Shown one piece after another: positions 9,634 through 21,910 of a stretch of DNA of 64,000 bases (positions are counted from its first letter, which is position 1; every line of letters begins with the position of its first letter). The position numbers and the translations under genes are program-made. The DNA comes from Gremmenia infestans (taxonomy: Eukaryota > Ascomycota > Leotiomycetes > Helotiales > Hamatocanthoscyphaceae), in contig JAFEVB010000005.1 of NCBI GenBank assembly GCA_032629725.1, forward strand, positions 434,001-498,000. Direction: 5' to 3'. The notes under the pieces are model-generated. The model was not told where the DNA came from. It saw only the letters and a list, made by a program, of their open reading frames with translations, and searched no databases.

Positions 9634-11255
9634 TCAATCGAACATTCCCTTGACCTAGTACTATGTTAGACCGCATTCACAACCAAGAGAGCGCGCGGAA
9701 CATACCTCTGAAAGACGTTGAGTTGGTGGAAGACGCTGTGTGGGAATTAAATTTGCATCTGAGTCTCCTCCGTCATTCACAGGCGGCTCGTTGATGCTCT
9801 GGCTTTGGTTCGGGTTTCGGCTTGAATTCATAGTCATCGGATTCTGAAAGCCAAGATTAGCACGTTCGGCTTGCCGTATGGAACTTTGCTTACATTATCT
9901 ACCTCTCCGGTATCCCAAAGTAGCATCGTTTCGTCATCATCGTCATTGACCGGGTCCCATCTTCGGTCTTCGTCATTTTGAGACATGAAGAGCTCGTTGG
10001 CCTGGATGCTAGGCTGCGGAGGAGGTGGCGATGGTCTCGGGGCCCTTTTGTTTGCATCCTCTCGTACCCGGCTTGGTGCAGCACTGGCTGGTGGAGGTGG
10101 CATCTCTGAATTCGATTTCGCTTCAAGGGGCTGTCTAGTAGCAGGCCTTTTAGATCCAGCTCTAGATGCGTTAGGAGTAGGTGCCTGCGAAAGACCCCGG
10201 AGCTCCCCAGTGGTCATCAGGATAAACTCGCTTGTCATTCCCTCGTCGCTGTATGTCAGTTGCATTGGGCATTGCGGGCGAGAATACAAAGCTTTCACAA
10301 TCGTATTGGTGATCCCAGCATGTGTGATAATTGACTTGAAATCCTTGACACTAATAACGATATGAAGTTGCTCTTCGACAGAAAATTCGGCAAATTCCAA
10401 GGTATCTATTGCAATTGTAGTACGCAGTGGTTGCTTTAATATCTCTATACTAAAATCAGTCATTATTTCGTTAAATTGCAGTCAGAAACCTACCGGTTCC
10501 AGACATGATCTTCTCAGTGTAACTCGTGAGACTGACACGGCCATCTTCTGAATAGATATCAAGTTGCTCCGTACCAGATCCGAAATGTTCGACGAATTCT
10601 CGCAAAGTCCTTGAAGAAATTGACCAGCTATTCCTGGCGCTCGCTCTGTCAAAAAAGGCATGCATTGGTGCAACAGACTCAAAAGTCAAGCGGTACGTCT
10701 TGATCACGCCTGTAGACGTCAATTCGCTGCTTGAGGAATTGACCGGAAATCTTACCATGTCTGCAAATGATCTTGATTACGAAGCGGCTTTTCTTTCCTT
10801 CTCCGTCTTCAACAGAGATCTCACACTTTTCGATTGCAGTGTCTCTCTCCCTAGTGGGGTCGAAACCACGTCCCTTGAATACAGACAATAATGCCTGAAA
10901 AGGGTGAGAAAATGGAGGAGGCATAATATTTATGAGATTGCTCACCTTGTTATAGATTTTGCAGTAGAATTTATCCTTGGCCTGAGTACCGGACCTGGGA
11001 GGCTTGAACTGGTACTTGGAGAAGAACTTGTTGCCTGTGAGTTTAAAAGAGGCGTATGCAGATTTTGAGGAGTTGAGAGCAGTCAAAACAAGCTGAATTG
11101 GATCAGTAATGATAGTGTGAATTGACTGAAACATCGCTGACCTTGTCGTGAGATGCTTCTATTGAGACGGCTTCGCTAAATTTGTTTAAACAAACAAGAG
11201 CCTCATGCAGCTTGCTGAATGATTCGGGGCTGAGAGTGAAATTCAAGATGGCCAT
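9634..11255 (-). CDS. RAD9: DNA damage checkpoint clamp protein RAD9 (9-1-1 complex)
   Basis: This is a subunit of the Rad9-Rad1-Hus1 sliding clamp loaded at damaged DNA to activate checkpoint kinases. It has seven exons: 11255-11142, 11092-10946, 10894-10756, 10709-10494, 10444-9894, 9843-9706 and 9654-9634, encoding 441 residues in an unbroken frame. The N-terminus MAILNFTLSPESFSKLHEAL and ALNSSKSAYASFKL are family signatures. RHGVIKTYRLTFE crosses the exon 3-4 join. The PCNA-like part ends near residue 280 and is followed by a disordered Pro/Ser/acidic tail, which in the family carries phosphorylation sites. The last exon encodes only VKGMFD, matching the conserved fungal Rad9 C-terminus. 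S. pombe Rad9 is 426 residues, so the length agrees. Confidence 0.93.
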
Positions 11256-11680
11256 GATGATTCCTAGGTACTGGGCTACTTTCGGGGGATAGCTCCGTTA
11301 CTTAGATTCATGGAATTATGGTAACGCATAATTGGTGCTGTGGACCTGTGGACCTGTGGACCTGTGGACCTGGTGGACCATTCCAATTGATTGATTGACT
11401 CCCCGTGGATTCGCGATGGAATTTAGGTACGAGTCCAGTCGCGTCGCCAACTGGTGTGTTGGATAAAGCGGCACTATATTCTCCTTGCATCAAGCGGAAC
11501 TCCGGGCTAGAGAGGAGCCGTCTGGAGTGCCGCTTTGTCATGTCTACTGCCAGGCGCGTCATCTTTTAGACCCCGCGCCCGCGTTGCCTCTGAAAAACAT
11601 CAATATCAATATCAAAATCAATATCTTGGCATACCTACCGACTGAATTGCAGCCAAATCAGCGACTTGGTCTCGGATAGC
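11256..11680. other. Intergenic, divergent promoter of RAD9 and the F-box gene
   Basis: No gene is seen. It contains the 8-bp minisatellite listed separately and an AT-rich repeat of the form ATCAATATC around 11600-11625, just before the F-box gene. Confidence 0.5.
11341..11379. repeat. Minisatellite (TGGACCTG)x4
   Basis: There are four perfect tandem copies of TGGACCTG followed by a degenerate GTGGACC. It lies in the RAD9/F-box intergenic space. Confidence 0.95.
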
Positions 11681-13679
11681 ATGTATGACCTAAACCTTCC
11701 CCAAGATGTCTTGTTTTGCATTTGTGAGGAGCTCGCGAAACTCCAAGACTTCGGGACTCTCTTCAACTGTGCTAGGACAGGAAGCTCTCTAGCTGGCATA
11801 GCTCTGGGATGGCTATATAAAATCCGTAAGCAAACCTATCTGGCCGGCTTTTTTCCTTCTTGGAACAAACACATTTGGATGTTTCGAAATCCTTTAGGAT
11901 GCCTTGAGTGTTCAAGAACATCAATTAAGCATACTTCAGATGCCAAAATCCTTCTCGATCAGGCAACACTGACTCCACGGACATGCAGATCACCTATCAC
12001 CAGTCATCAGCAGCGAAGGCAACGATGCCGAATTGACGAAGAATCAAGGCCTCGAATATGACGCTCAAGTTTTCAAGCAGAGAAATATGGTAGCAAAATG
12101 GGCCTTACAGTGGAAGTCGGTCATCCGCTCATGTCTCGGCCAGACATTATATCCGTATGGTCTTTACATTCGAGTCCTCGACCTCTCGAATCTTTCAGAT
12201 CTTCTCGATGATACCTCGTTTCGAGATCACTTGCAGCGGGACTTCTTTGCGGGCGACATGGCCCAATTCCTTAAGGCTCAAGAGACCCCGGTCAAGAGAA
12301 AGACAAGAAAAGGAGCCAAATCTGTGTACAGTAAGTGACAGGGTAGTTTTCTTTTACACGCCTCTCAAGTCACATAACATATTCCAAGCCAGGTGTCACG
12401 TCAAAGATGCCTAAGAACTAATATTGACTTTCTTGTCTCGATAGACCGGCTTACTATCCCGCTCATCCTTGAGGCTGTGGGGGAATCTATCACCAGCTAT
12501 GTCACCGAATCTGCAAGTCAAAGCCACTCTACAGTAGCCCTTGAGGATCTGTCTGGTGATATAAATACAACTTCACTGTCACAATGGACCGGTAGATTGT
12601 CCAAGTTAAAATCTTTGACTATATGGGACGGAGGGGCTTTAACCGCAAATGTAGCTACGTCTATTGCCAACAATTGTTTTGAATTCGACGACCTGTCGGT
12701 TTATAAAGTTGGAGACGATGATGATTCAAGCCTTGCCTCATTTTTCAGCACCTTGAGGCCCAACACGCTTCGGTCGTTCACCGCTCAGACGGCTGATGGA
12801 GTCGGCCCTGAAACCCTTCTTGCCCTGAACCACCATTCCGGCTCTCTGAAGACTTTGAAGCTTCATGGTGTCAAGCCCAATGGTATCAAAAATCTACATC
12901 ATCTCCAAGGATGCAATTTCCTAGAAACTCTCGACCTCACTGCTGATAGGCAGGCGGGATTCATCGATTTGAAGGCTACTGAGAATGATGTTTACCTGGA
13001 AGTTATCGCCTGGCTTAGAAAGTGCGAGCAGCTCCGCGAACTCCTGTTACAAGGCCTAAATACTGCTCCATCAATCCTTACTGAAGTTTGTCTTTCCAAC
13101 AACACCAAGCTCCAGAAACTAGTCGTAACTGGGTACCCAGTGATCGATAATCAAGACTTTCACAGGGCACTGTCGCATCAAACTTCTTTGGAGCATCTGG
13201 AGCTGAAGGCAGATGCTGAAGGAGGTTTCCGAGACGATTTTGATATACTCATTCACTCGATAACCAGGTTGCCAAAGCTAAAGCATCTCAACTTGGTACC
13301 CACCTCCGAATACTTCCGGACTCCGGATATCATAAACCTAGCACGTCACATGAGAAATTTAGAAGAGCTTTGGTTCATGGGCTACGATGTTGACGACAGC
13401 ATATGGTCTTCTCTTTCGAGCCTTCGTCAACTACGGGTTCTCAACATCCTTGCTCTCTCTTCATTCACACTTGACGGCATTCTAGCCTTTATAATGCAGC
13501 TACAACCAGACACCAATCATGGCCTGCTCCTGGCAGTGATGAACCAGAACCCTGTCCACGCCTTCACCGATATTGAGCAAGGCATCATCCGACAGGCAAT
13601 TGAGGGAAAGGTCAATGGCACATTTGAATTTGTACTATTCAGAGAGGAGGATTCTGCATCCGAGGAACTTTCTGATTAA
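11681..13679 (+). CDS. F-box protein with leucine-rich-repeat-like C-terminus
   Basis: This is a predicted substrate adaptor for an SCF ubiquitin ligase. It has three exons, 11681-11825, 11989-12330 and 12445-13679, giving 573 residues. The F-box is at residues 5-48: NLPQDVLFCICEELAKLQDF then FNCARTGSSLAGIALGWLY. The intron 1 join gives KIHHLSPVIS, followed by MVAKWALQWKSVIRSCLG and YIRVLDLSNLSDLL, a pattern I know from ascomycete F-box proteins. From about residue 170 the protein has leucine-spaced repeats such as LKSLTIWDGG, LKTLKLHGV, LETLDLTAD, LEHLELKADA and LKHLNLVP, typical of irregular LRRs. Target unknown. RBX1, another SCF component, is encoded at 54531 but far away. Confidence 0.85.
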
Positions 13680-14201
13680 ATATCAGCAGCCTGAGAGAAT
13701 GCCCCACACTACCTGGCACATTCTCAATATTTGCTCTCATGGTGCACTTCACAGCTGAAGGAAAAATACCGCCTGGAGTGATATTGCTTGCAAACTGTAG
13801 GATAGAAGAGGACATGAACTGAGATTTTGAAACCCGACAAAACCCGGTCGAGATGAATAGCATTGCTTCATCTTCACTCTTGAAGCCAGCGACGTCAAAA
13901 TGTAATGATAACATGAATATATAGTGAAAAATACAGACCCAAGAACGTATGATACCATTACCCTATATATTAGAAATGTTTCATTCAGATTTATTAGCAT
14001 GCCAGAACAGTTTCGGGAGTGTTTTTTCTCCGCACTGCATTTTTATAACAGCCCACTTCATTCTGAGATTCTGGTCTTTAAAGTCTCGCAGAGGTTCGCT
14101 TGAAATGGGACATGTTACTATCTCACGATCCAATCGATACGGTAGATACGGTAGAGAAAGTCCAGAAGCACTTGAAGCCCCCCTCCTATGTCCCAGCCAT
14201 C
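13680..14201. other. Convergent intergenic spacer, no gene seen
   Basis: This lies between the F-box gene stop and the alpha/beta hydrolase stop. It has short frames only. A small direct repeat, GATACGGTA repeated at 14139-14151, is present. Confidence 0.5.
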
Positions 14202-15011
14202 TCAAGCCACCAGCTTTCGAATAAACCCCTCGATAAATCCAGCAACAGCCTCAGGTACCTCAACAGGTAACAGATGTCCCGCTCCCTCCACAACAACCAA
14301 TTCCCCCTTCACGTTCCCCATCACCTCACACTCCAACCTCTCCACCGTCTCAACCCGATCCCTCTCCCCCCCAACCACAAGCACCGGCACAGAAATCCTC
14401 CTCGCAACCCCCGACACATCCTCCCTCATCCCATACCCCGGCCACGCTTCCCTTGCATACCTATTCCCCCTCACCATATCCTCCGCCAGCATCTTTACCG
14501 TCTCATCGGCCAAAGGTCGAGCCGTAAGTACATTCCTCACAACAAATTCTGCAGATTCAGCAGTACAGAACGCAGTCCGTTGCTGCTCTCTCATTTCCTC
14601 GGGGAGTTGGAACGGAGTAGGGGGAGCGGGTGCTAGTAACACCACCCCCTTTAGTCGGGAGCCGAAGATGTTTCTTCCGGCGAGCAGCTTTGCTACTTTT
14701 CCGCCCATGGAATGGCCTATTAGGATAAAATCTGCGATGTTGAGAGACGGGATGAGAGACTCGATATCTGAGGCGAGGGCGTAGATGGAATATGCGGCGG
14801 GCTCTTGGGGGCCGGTTGATTGGCCCCAACCGCGGAAGGAGATGGAGATGCTGTGGTGGGCGGGGAGGTGGGATATTACTTGGCTGTAGGTTCGGGACGA
14901 ACCGCCCCAGAAGTGGAGGAATATGAGGGAAGGGGTGATAGTAGGGAGATTGGAGGGGGTCACCTCAAGGGAGGTTGAAGGACTGATGGTGTAGAGCTTG
15001 GAGTTTAGCAT
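14202..15011 (-). CDS. Alpha/beta-hydrolase fold protein
   Basis: This is a single-exon protein of 269 residues with a full alpha/beta-hydrolase catalytic set. LIFLHFWGGSSRTY provides the oxyanion region near residue 30 (HFWGG in place of HGxxG). LIGHSMGGKVAKLL near residue 98 is the nucleophile elbow with the serine. VPVLVVGGERDRVE near residue 205 carries the acidic residue, and VEGAGHLLPVEVPEAV near 240 the histidine. SISFRGWGQSTGP is the usual strand-4 region. No signal peptide or membrane segment is seen. The substrate cannot be told; esterase or epoxide-hydrolase-like enzymes share this form. Codon use is GC-rich in the 3' half. Confidence 0.85.
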   Translation of the reverse strand: MLNSKLYTISPSTSLEVTPSNLPTITPSLIFLHFWGGSSRTYSQVISHLPAHHSISISFRGWGQSTGPQEPAAYSIYALASDIESLIPSLNIADFILIGHSMGGKVAKLLAGRNIFGSRLKGVVLLAPAPPTPFQLPEEMREQQRTAFCTAESAEFVVRNVLTARPLADETVKMLAEDMVRGNRYAREAWPGYGMREDVSGVARRISVPVLVVGGERDRVETVERLECEVMGNVKGELVVVEGAGHLLPVEVPEAVAGFIEGFIRKLVA

Positions 15012-15476
15012 TTTGAGTTATAAGTGGTCGGATAAGTCAGAATTGACCTGGCATGGATAACAAGCAAAGAACAAAAAAGGGCTCTGAATATCAAGGGCCA
15101 TGGCTCTATATAGTGCTCAATAGGATGGACTATCATTGAACAGATGAATTGTGTAGTGGCAATTGCGAAGCACTACCCTGTATCCACTGAGAAAAGACTA
15201 GAAATAGAATCGAAGCTTTAATGCGATTGTGCTATAACAATGGTTCCAGGGCATTATTGTCCGGAGTACATACCGGCTACACTAGATCCGGATGTCACAT
15301 CGGAAATGGATGTAGAGGGATATAGGGAGGAATGCATCTTTGTTCGCAGCACGCTGTGTTCGCTTTCCTGTCATACACTCCGCCGCTGATGTCAACTGGG
15401 CCGGTCCTCTCGAATCGCATGGGTATTGTATCCGGAATGTTTGGAAGGAGAATGCAAGCTTGCTCAACCCAGATGG
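15012..15476. other. Intergenic, no gene seen
   Basis: This is the upstream region of the hydrolase and the downstream region of the GGQ gene, both on the - strand. No structured element was noticed. Confidence 0.45.
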
Positions 15477-16071
15477 TTATTGCCGCCCCTCTGACCCTTT
15501 CGCAGCTTCTGGAGTGTCCTCGTCTACCAGATCATCGTCCCCTGGTCCTTCCAATTCTCCGGCTTTCTCCTCTTCCAACCGCCTGTATTTCCTTTTACTC
15601 TTCTTCGTAGCACTGCTCTTCTTCTTCCTCTTCACTTCCCCCTTAACAGCGACTCTACTCTCGGATCCCCTCTCCATCACATCTAATCTATCAGCAAGCA
15701 TCTGCCTGGCAAGCTTCCTGTTCTGGGTGCGTGAACGGTGCTCTTGGACTTTGAGGACTAGGCCGGTAGGGAGATGCTTCAATTGCACGGCTGAGGAAGT
15801 TTTGTTCTAGAGTTTGAATTAGATCAGATTCTCGCAAGTAAAGAGCAGGATTCTGCAGTTGATAGGAACCTACGATTTTCTGACCACCAGGCCCACTGCC
15901 GTGTAAGAATACCTCTGTGAACTCCTCTTCTGGGGGCGGCTTAGGCCTGTCCGGCATCTTCTTCACCCATTTCGCTGAAGTGGTAGTGATGCTACATTTT
16001 GTTATGTAGCTGGTCAATGCATGATCAAGGACGAGGCTCCTCCTCAGAATTCGAAAACCTTCTTGAAGCAT
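15477..16071 (-). CDS. Mitochondrial GGQ-domain ribosome rescue factor (MTRFR/C12orf65 - Rso55 family)
   Basis: This is a class-I release-factor-like peptidyl-tRNA hydrolase without codon-recognition domains, expected to free stalled mitochondrial ribosomes. It has two exons, 16071-15874 and 15806-15477, encoding 175 residues. The join gives HGSGPGGQKINKTSSAVQLKH, with the catalytic GGQ at about residues 62-64. The N-terminal 45 residues are basic and hydroxylated, like a mitochondrial presequence. After LVLKVQEHRSRTQNRKLARQ comes a Lys/Arg-rich tail (KRKKKSSATKKSKRKYRR), typical of rescue factors that insert in the ribosomal mRNA channel, then an acidic end. The start was taken at MLQEGFRIL; an upstream in-frame extension lacks an ATG. 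Divergent from the SPT small subunit gene. Confidence 0.88.
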
Positions 16072-16357
16072 GGTACATTTTGCGATTGAGACGCTTCTTT
16101 TGACGCTGTGTGGTTCCAAGACCTTCAACACCGGAGATTTTAGCTTGACAGCCGCCCCGAGCCCGCTTGGCGCCAAGCGCTTGTTCCCAAATTATGGGGA
16201 GATTCCTGTACTGTAATTTATCGACTGGGTTTCAACTACATAGTTACTCGTTTTCTGGAAACCCATTACACTACAACTGTATCTGTATCTCCTCGGAACC
16301 GTTGCTCGATATTTTCATCTGTTCAGAAACAGAACCCTCCCCAACGTCACAATCACC

Positions 16358-16880
16358 ATGTTCGCATCCACGTTTCGCTGGCTGCAGCGCAAGAGATACC
16401 AGTATGAGGTACTTCGTCCTGGCCAAAGCATTCCGCCTTAGCTATAGACACTGATGATACCAGGTCACATTCTCCCTATACATGTTGACACCGACCGAGA
16501 AATTCATCTTCAGTAAGCCAACCATCCATCCAAACTGCGTCGTCCCTGACCTTCCGGCCCGTCCCCTTATCCGTCCTCCTACTCTCGTGCACATCAATCA
16601 CATCACCTAACTCCAAGAAACAGATTCCTTCCTCTTCCTCTTCTTCAGCATGATTATGATCGCCATGACGCTCTACCTCCCGCAACATATCGCCTTCCTC
16701 ACCAACCGCGCCTGGTTCTACTACAACGGCGAAGAGAGCGCGAAGCTGGCTGGTGCTGGCGTGAACTCCGTGCTTGACAGTGCTACGAGTTCGGTGCTGG
16801 TTGAGAAGGTTAAGGAGACGGTTGCCGTGGCTGCGAATTCTGCTGGCTCGTCGATCCTAGGGGCCACGAAGGAGTTATGA
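16358..16880 (+). CDS. Serine palmitoyltransferase small subunit-like membrane protein
   Basis: This is a small ER protein expected to activate serine palmitoyltransferase, the first enzyme of sphingolipid synthesis. It has three exons, 16358-16408, 16464-16512 and 16624-16880, encoding 118 residues. The join of exons 2 and 3 completes EKFIFNSFLFLFF. The family signature is QYEVTFSLYMLTPTEKFIFN followed by one hydrophobic segment at about residues 33-52 and then LPQHIAFL, which parallels the small-subunit motif ALYMLEPWE...FN...MPQHI. The C-terminal 55 residues are Ala/Ser/Val-rich and not conserved that I know. None of the exons is long enough to be noticed alone. The function is inferred from family resemblance. 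Confidence 0.8.
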
Positions 16881-17393
16881 AGTGAGAAGAGAGATAAATT
16901 GTCACGATTAATGTAGAAATAAGTTGGGGTTTTGCTTTTGGAGTTAGGGGCGGTTAGGAAGGGGTGCATGAAAGACGATACAGCGGTTCTGAATAATTAA
17001 TAATGCGGAATGGTAGAAGGGATTAGAAGCGAAAATATTAATTAGAGGAAGAACTCTCACGTCCTAATCCAAGTCTAATGTGACAGGAGATAGCACCAGA
17101 AGCCAGCACTTGATCAGACCAAATCGACAGTCAAGATGTTCAATGGTTCCAAGTTTCTGGAAGTAATTAGGCCCACTGACGTTCCAACAATGAAGACAGC
17201 CCTAGTCATGGTAGCAGTAGAGATGTCCTCTGCTAGGGCGCACTGAATAAGTCATAAAGACTTCCTCAGGTGAGACAAAACAGCTTATAGTCATACGCTG
17301 GATTCGAGACATTCAAGCACGCTACATCAATTCGAAATCTCAACACCTCACTACACCTACTTTCATACCTCGTAATTTGTTATTCAGTTCCCT
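16881..17393. other. Convergent intergenic spacer, no gene seen
   Basis: This lies between the SPT small subunit stop and the CENP-I stop. There are no frames of note. Confidence 0.45.
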
Positions 17394-19854
17394 CTATGCT
17401 TTCTTCGCAGGCATAAGCTGCTTCATCGTATTATACATCAACTCCCCTACCCCCATAACCCCTTTCTTATCTAAATAATGCAAAAACCCCAACCTATAAT
17501 CCGCCCAATTATGCTTCAGCCCCCCATCCTTCTCCAATAGCTTCAGACTCTGCATCGTGACCGGGCCCGCATGGCGGACCTCAATCTCCTCCCCGGCAGC
17601 ATCTTCCAATTCTCTCATATAAGATATCGAGAGTAAGCACAACACGGGCGAGAAGGACAGGCTAAAGAGCGACATAAGAGTCAAGTCCTTGCCGAGACTC
17701 CTCACGTATGTGTCGAGGACTTGTGCGATGTCTGGATGTAGATCACACCCGAGCGCGTTCATATCTGCGGTGTTGAAGGCGCGACTTCGCCAAATACAAT
17801 TACAGATATCCATAAGAAATCCATTGAAACGATTGATATAGTCTTTTGGATAGCTTTGTGTATCTTTGCTGACAGAGGCGTTTGGGCCTATGGCCATCTC
17901 GAAGGCGCGTTTGTAGAGTGCGAGGACTCCGCAGAGACGGCTAAGGATGGTGAGGGAGGGGGTGAAGTGTAAGGTGTAGATGAGTTCGGTCGGCGGGATG
18001 ATTATGCGGACTATTTCGTTGAGGAATGGGTGGGTGATTATGAAGGCGATGGATTCGTAGAAGGTGAGGACTGTGGATAGTGTTGTGATGCTTTGTGAGC
18101 TTTGGACGATACTGAGAGCGAGGGTATCGACGTGTTTTATTAATGCGGAGATGGAGTCTTTTGCCGTAGGTGAAAGTTGAGGGTCTATTAGGACGGCTAC
18201 CGCCCAGTTGTTGAGCAGCTTATTATAGAATGTCAGGAGATTCAGCTTTGACTGCTCGGCTTCGTCATCTAGAAGAGCTTCCTCCATTGCTTGGAAGATA
18301 GAATAGTATAGATCTAACATTGTCAGAACTGTATGGTACCATGTTTCGGCTACTAACCTTGGAATGGCCCAAGAGGGGTGTATGACAGAAGATCAAGTAT
18401 GATTTGACGGCCCACAACACCATTCCAGGAGGTGATCATTGAGTTTAGATATGCTGAACATGCCGGTGGTAGTTTCTACGGATTTGTCAGCATTTCTGAA
18501 CATAAAACCATAGCGGTCAATACGTACCTTGGTATAATGCGTGTATCCTTGGATAGAAATCAGCATTTCTAGGATCTTGATCTCAGAAGTGTCGGCAGCC
18601 TCCAATTGGTCCTCAAAGAAGGCCATCAGCCAACTGTCGACTCGTGTCGCATAGACCTCGGATGATCTTAATTGCAAGAACTTCTGCAAAAGAGGATCCT
18701 GAATCACTGCAACTAGTTGATTGGGAGGTTCAATCTTCTCGAGACGTTGAACAAAGTCATGCACGTCTTCAATTTCTTCCAGAGTGACAGAAGACTATAT
18801 TTGTTAACATCACGGCTTGAGGCGGGTGAAGTAAAACTTACTTCTTGAGCACGTGAAGTATGTACTTCTGGTATCACTGAAGATTTGGTCTGCCTTGTCC
18901 CTCTTCTATTGGCTCTAAAAGTCCGTTGCTCCGGTGGCAAAGCATCCTGTGTCTTCTGTAAGTGGACTGTCTGAATCTCCCCCAGTCGCTGCCGCCATTC
19001 ATGATTCGGGTGCTGATTTGGTTAGCAAAGTCTTCATGAATTTCAAACTATCCTACCGTAAACACAGATGCTCGTCCAGATGTCACATCGCCAACAATCA
19101 CATCCGGGTAGTAGTCTTTGAAAACTCTCATCAGTCCAACGAGTGGCGGTTCATTCCCAGCTTGCCGAGTCAACTCCATCCTTATCACGTATTAGAGGCA
19201 TGAAATTGTATGACTTTCAGGGCCTAACATACAAGATTTGAATCCGATAGGGCCGTACATGTTTTCGTCGAGTTATAAGAGATAGCACGTGACATAGCTG
19301 TGACCTGAAGCGTTCAGCATGCGATACTATGGGGATCCGGGGAGGGGGAATAACCGTATTGCAATTGTGTCGAGAAGGTTGAAGAGAATACCATAAAGCT
19401 GAGACAATACTTTCTGATTCTCGAGGACATCGTAGACCATGACCAGCCACTTCAACAGCGCTGCCTGAGCATTGTACGACGGCTTAGCCCTTCCATGACC
19501 CAGGCTGGCAACGACTTTAGTTACAATGCTATCCGAGACCTTGCCAGCGGGATAGAGATTTCTGATCAAGCTATTTATGCTTGCTTGGTCTAGCTCGTTG
19601 TGGATGGTGATGATATCGATAACCCTACTGAGAGACGCGCTGGGAAAGCCTTCTTCGTATGCTTTCGAGCAGACTTTGTCTACCCTACCCGATATCTTGC
19701 TTGCTCGTTCCTTTACTGGCACCTTTGCGGCTATTGCAAGAGTCAGTTGAATTTTTACGCGTGATACACGTTTTCAGACGCGTCTTTTCTCACCATTCTC
19801 TAAGTCTGTAAGCAGCTCTGAGATGCTCTCGTCGTGCTCCGGAGACGTTGCCAT
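17394..19854 (-). CDS. Inner kinetochore protein CENP-I (Mis6/Ctf3)
   Basis: This is a constitutive centromere-associated network protein needed to hold the kinetochore on CENP-A chromatin. It has eight exons: 19854-19794, 19730-19355, 19304-19233, 19180-19057, 19012-18842, 18794-18528, 18475-18358 and 18313-17394, making 702 residues with every join in frame. Signature stretches are ISGRVDKVCSKAYEEGFP, AALLKWLVMVYDVLENQ, LYGILFNLLDTIAIR, LCHVLSLITRRKHVRPYR, TRQAGNEPPLVGLMRVFKDYY and GDVTSGRASVF, then HPNHEWRQRLGEIQ. These are typical of fungal Mis6 domains. The rest is helical. Exon 2 uses a weak donor (GTTATT), chosen because only that join keeps the conserved protein. Confidence 0.9.
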
Positions 19855-21910
19855 AATTTAAGTTGGACGCGCGATGCGAGACTCTTATATGTTGTGCATG
19901 TGGAACGAGTTGGGGTCCTCAAAATTCCATCTATATCGGCCGATCGCCTGCTTCAAAGATTTTGTGTAACATCAGACGCTGGGGTATGCCACATAATGAG
20001 GTGGTACAAAATATGTCTCTTGTACAGTATTGAGATTCGCTAAACTTCAACCTAACAACAACCCTCCAGTTCGCCCGCCCCCCACGGAATATATACTACG
20101 GGATCCTTCTAGAGTGGGAACACCGAAGCCTCCAAGCAGGCGACACATCAAAATTCAAGGGCTTCTTCGGAATCCTCGGGAGCAAAGTGTGGTTTCACGA
20201 CAAAATATTATATTCTTCCCTAGGACCGACGCTGTGTCTTGTCCAAACGCGCTCAAACGGCTTATCACCCCGATGGACCCCCATGAAGATGCAGCTGCGA
20301 CGCCATCCGCAGGCTTGCACGTAATCGTATGATCGATCTAAGAAGAGACCCGCCCGCTTCTAAGAAAGCTTCTGTCAAATCCCTAGGCTGATGATCTGGG
20401 CAGTCACTTCATGAATGTGAGGCATTGGAGCGAGGCACGTTTCTCTTGAAAAGACAAGGCGGAGGAGGCAGGCGGTCGGAAGACTCGTACACTACCTACG
20501 ATACAGTACCGTCTGCGACTTCATAATCAACGGACTGTTGATCGGCCCATAGCGAAGGCGGCATGTCACGGATGAGAGAATGAGAGAAGAGGAGGCCTCG
20601 AGGCATTATTATTTGGAATGGCGTCGTGGTCGTTCATGATTCAACAGCACTTCGCTGAATGTAGACACCTACAGTAGTATGGGGGCAAGACCTTGACTCG
20701 TGGATGGTAACACAAAGGAATATCATGGGGGTCTATATTGAGTTCGGGTTTGCCGGGGAGGATTCGAGAACAAGTGTCAAATGTTTGAGACTTGGTGTGC
20801 CCTAACGACTTTACCTTACGGCTTAGCGTAAGTCTTCCTTCCATCTACAATCTCCATTGGAGAAGGGGACATGCGGTTGAAGAGAGTGTCCGTTCCAAAT
20901 CTTATGATACTAATCAGTCTACAGGTTCAGATCAGTTACATAGGTCAGTCTTAACCCTGGCAATACCACCTCGGACAGTATAGAGTCCATACCTCGGCAG
21001 TAGTGTTGTACGACACAAGCTTCTGCCCTTGTCCCCCATGAAAAAGGGTCACAATTGGACTTCTTAATCAAGCTTTGTGTACTAGGTACTTTGGTACTTA
21101 GCCACGTTGTCTTCGGTACCTAGGCTTCCATTCCTTTTGATTTGCTAAAATCGCGCGCCCCGCTGCAGCCACAGTGGTGGGTGGACCACACCAACACAAG
21201 TTGGCGCTGGAGAAACTTTAGAGGTCCCGCCAAACGCCCCAATAACACCGTTTGTCATGGCCAGAGACAATCCTGACACACTTGCCTCCACATATCCAGT
21301 TACACAAGCTTTAGATTAATGTGCGTGACCCTCGCAGACCTCCTCAATCCATCGCTCTGGCGAGCGCTTGGCCGGGGTTACAATCAATTTCAGGCTCTTT
21401 TCACGATACTTCGCCCTCACGTACTACGTACATCACAGGCTAGGCCAGGCTCCGATTCCGATCTCTAGCTCCACCTAAGCACGTGTCCGCTAATTAAGAT
21501 CATATAACTCCATACCTTTCAAAGGCTTTGCCAGCTTCTCTTTTTAAATCTAATCCTGTGTGTGGGATTACATCTCACCAAAATAGCATCATCTAGTATA
21601 CCTGGAAGGCGCTTACAACAGGTAGCGTCTCGTATACCCACAAGTTTTCTCGCGGAAATCACCATACCCCATTTTCAAAAACGCCATGTCAAGCTGGGAG
21701 GGATGAAAGAGGGACCTCGATCATGTACTGAATACACTGCGTCTTCGAACCTTTTTAGAGCTTCATAGACGCCTTGCTCCCGCTCCATACACTGGATAGG
21801 GGTGCCGAGTTCTGATCAAATCAAAATCCGGCCCGTCCTTTTTTCCCAGTCCACTATAGCGCGCAATCAATATTGAGGGTTGAGGGTAGCCTGCAGGTTT
21901 TGCTCTAGAG
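19855..21910. other. 2-kb intergenic region, no gene supported
   Basis: Short frames on both strands show no family resemblance or spliceable continuity. I looked here for the missing GH3 barrel of the next gene and did not find its KHFPGHGD-like motif. Palindromic GGTACC/CTAGG clusters occur around 21080-21125. Confidence 0.5.

Noticed and set aside
16072..16176. N-terminal extension of the GGQ factor
   Set aside because: Open but begins without ATG; the ATG at 16071 gives a proper mitochondrial presequence.
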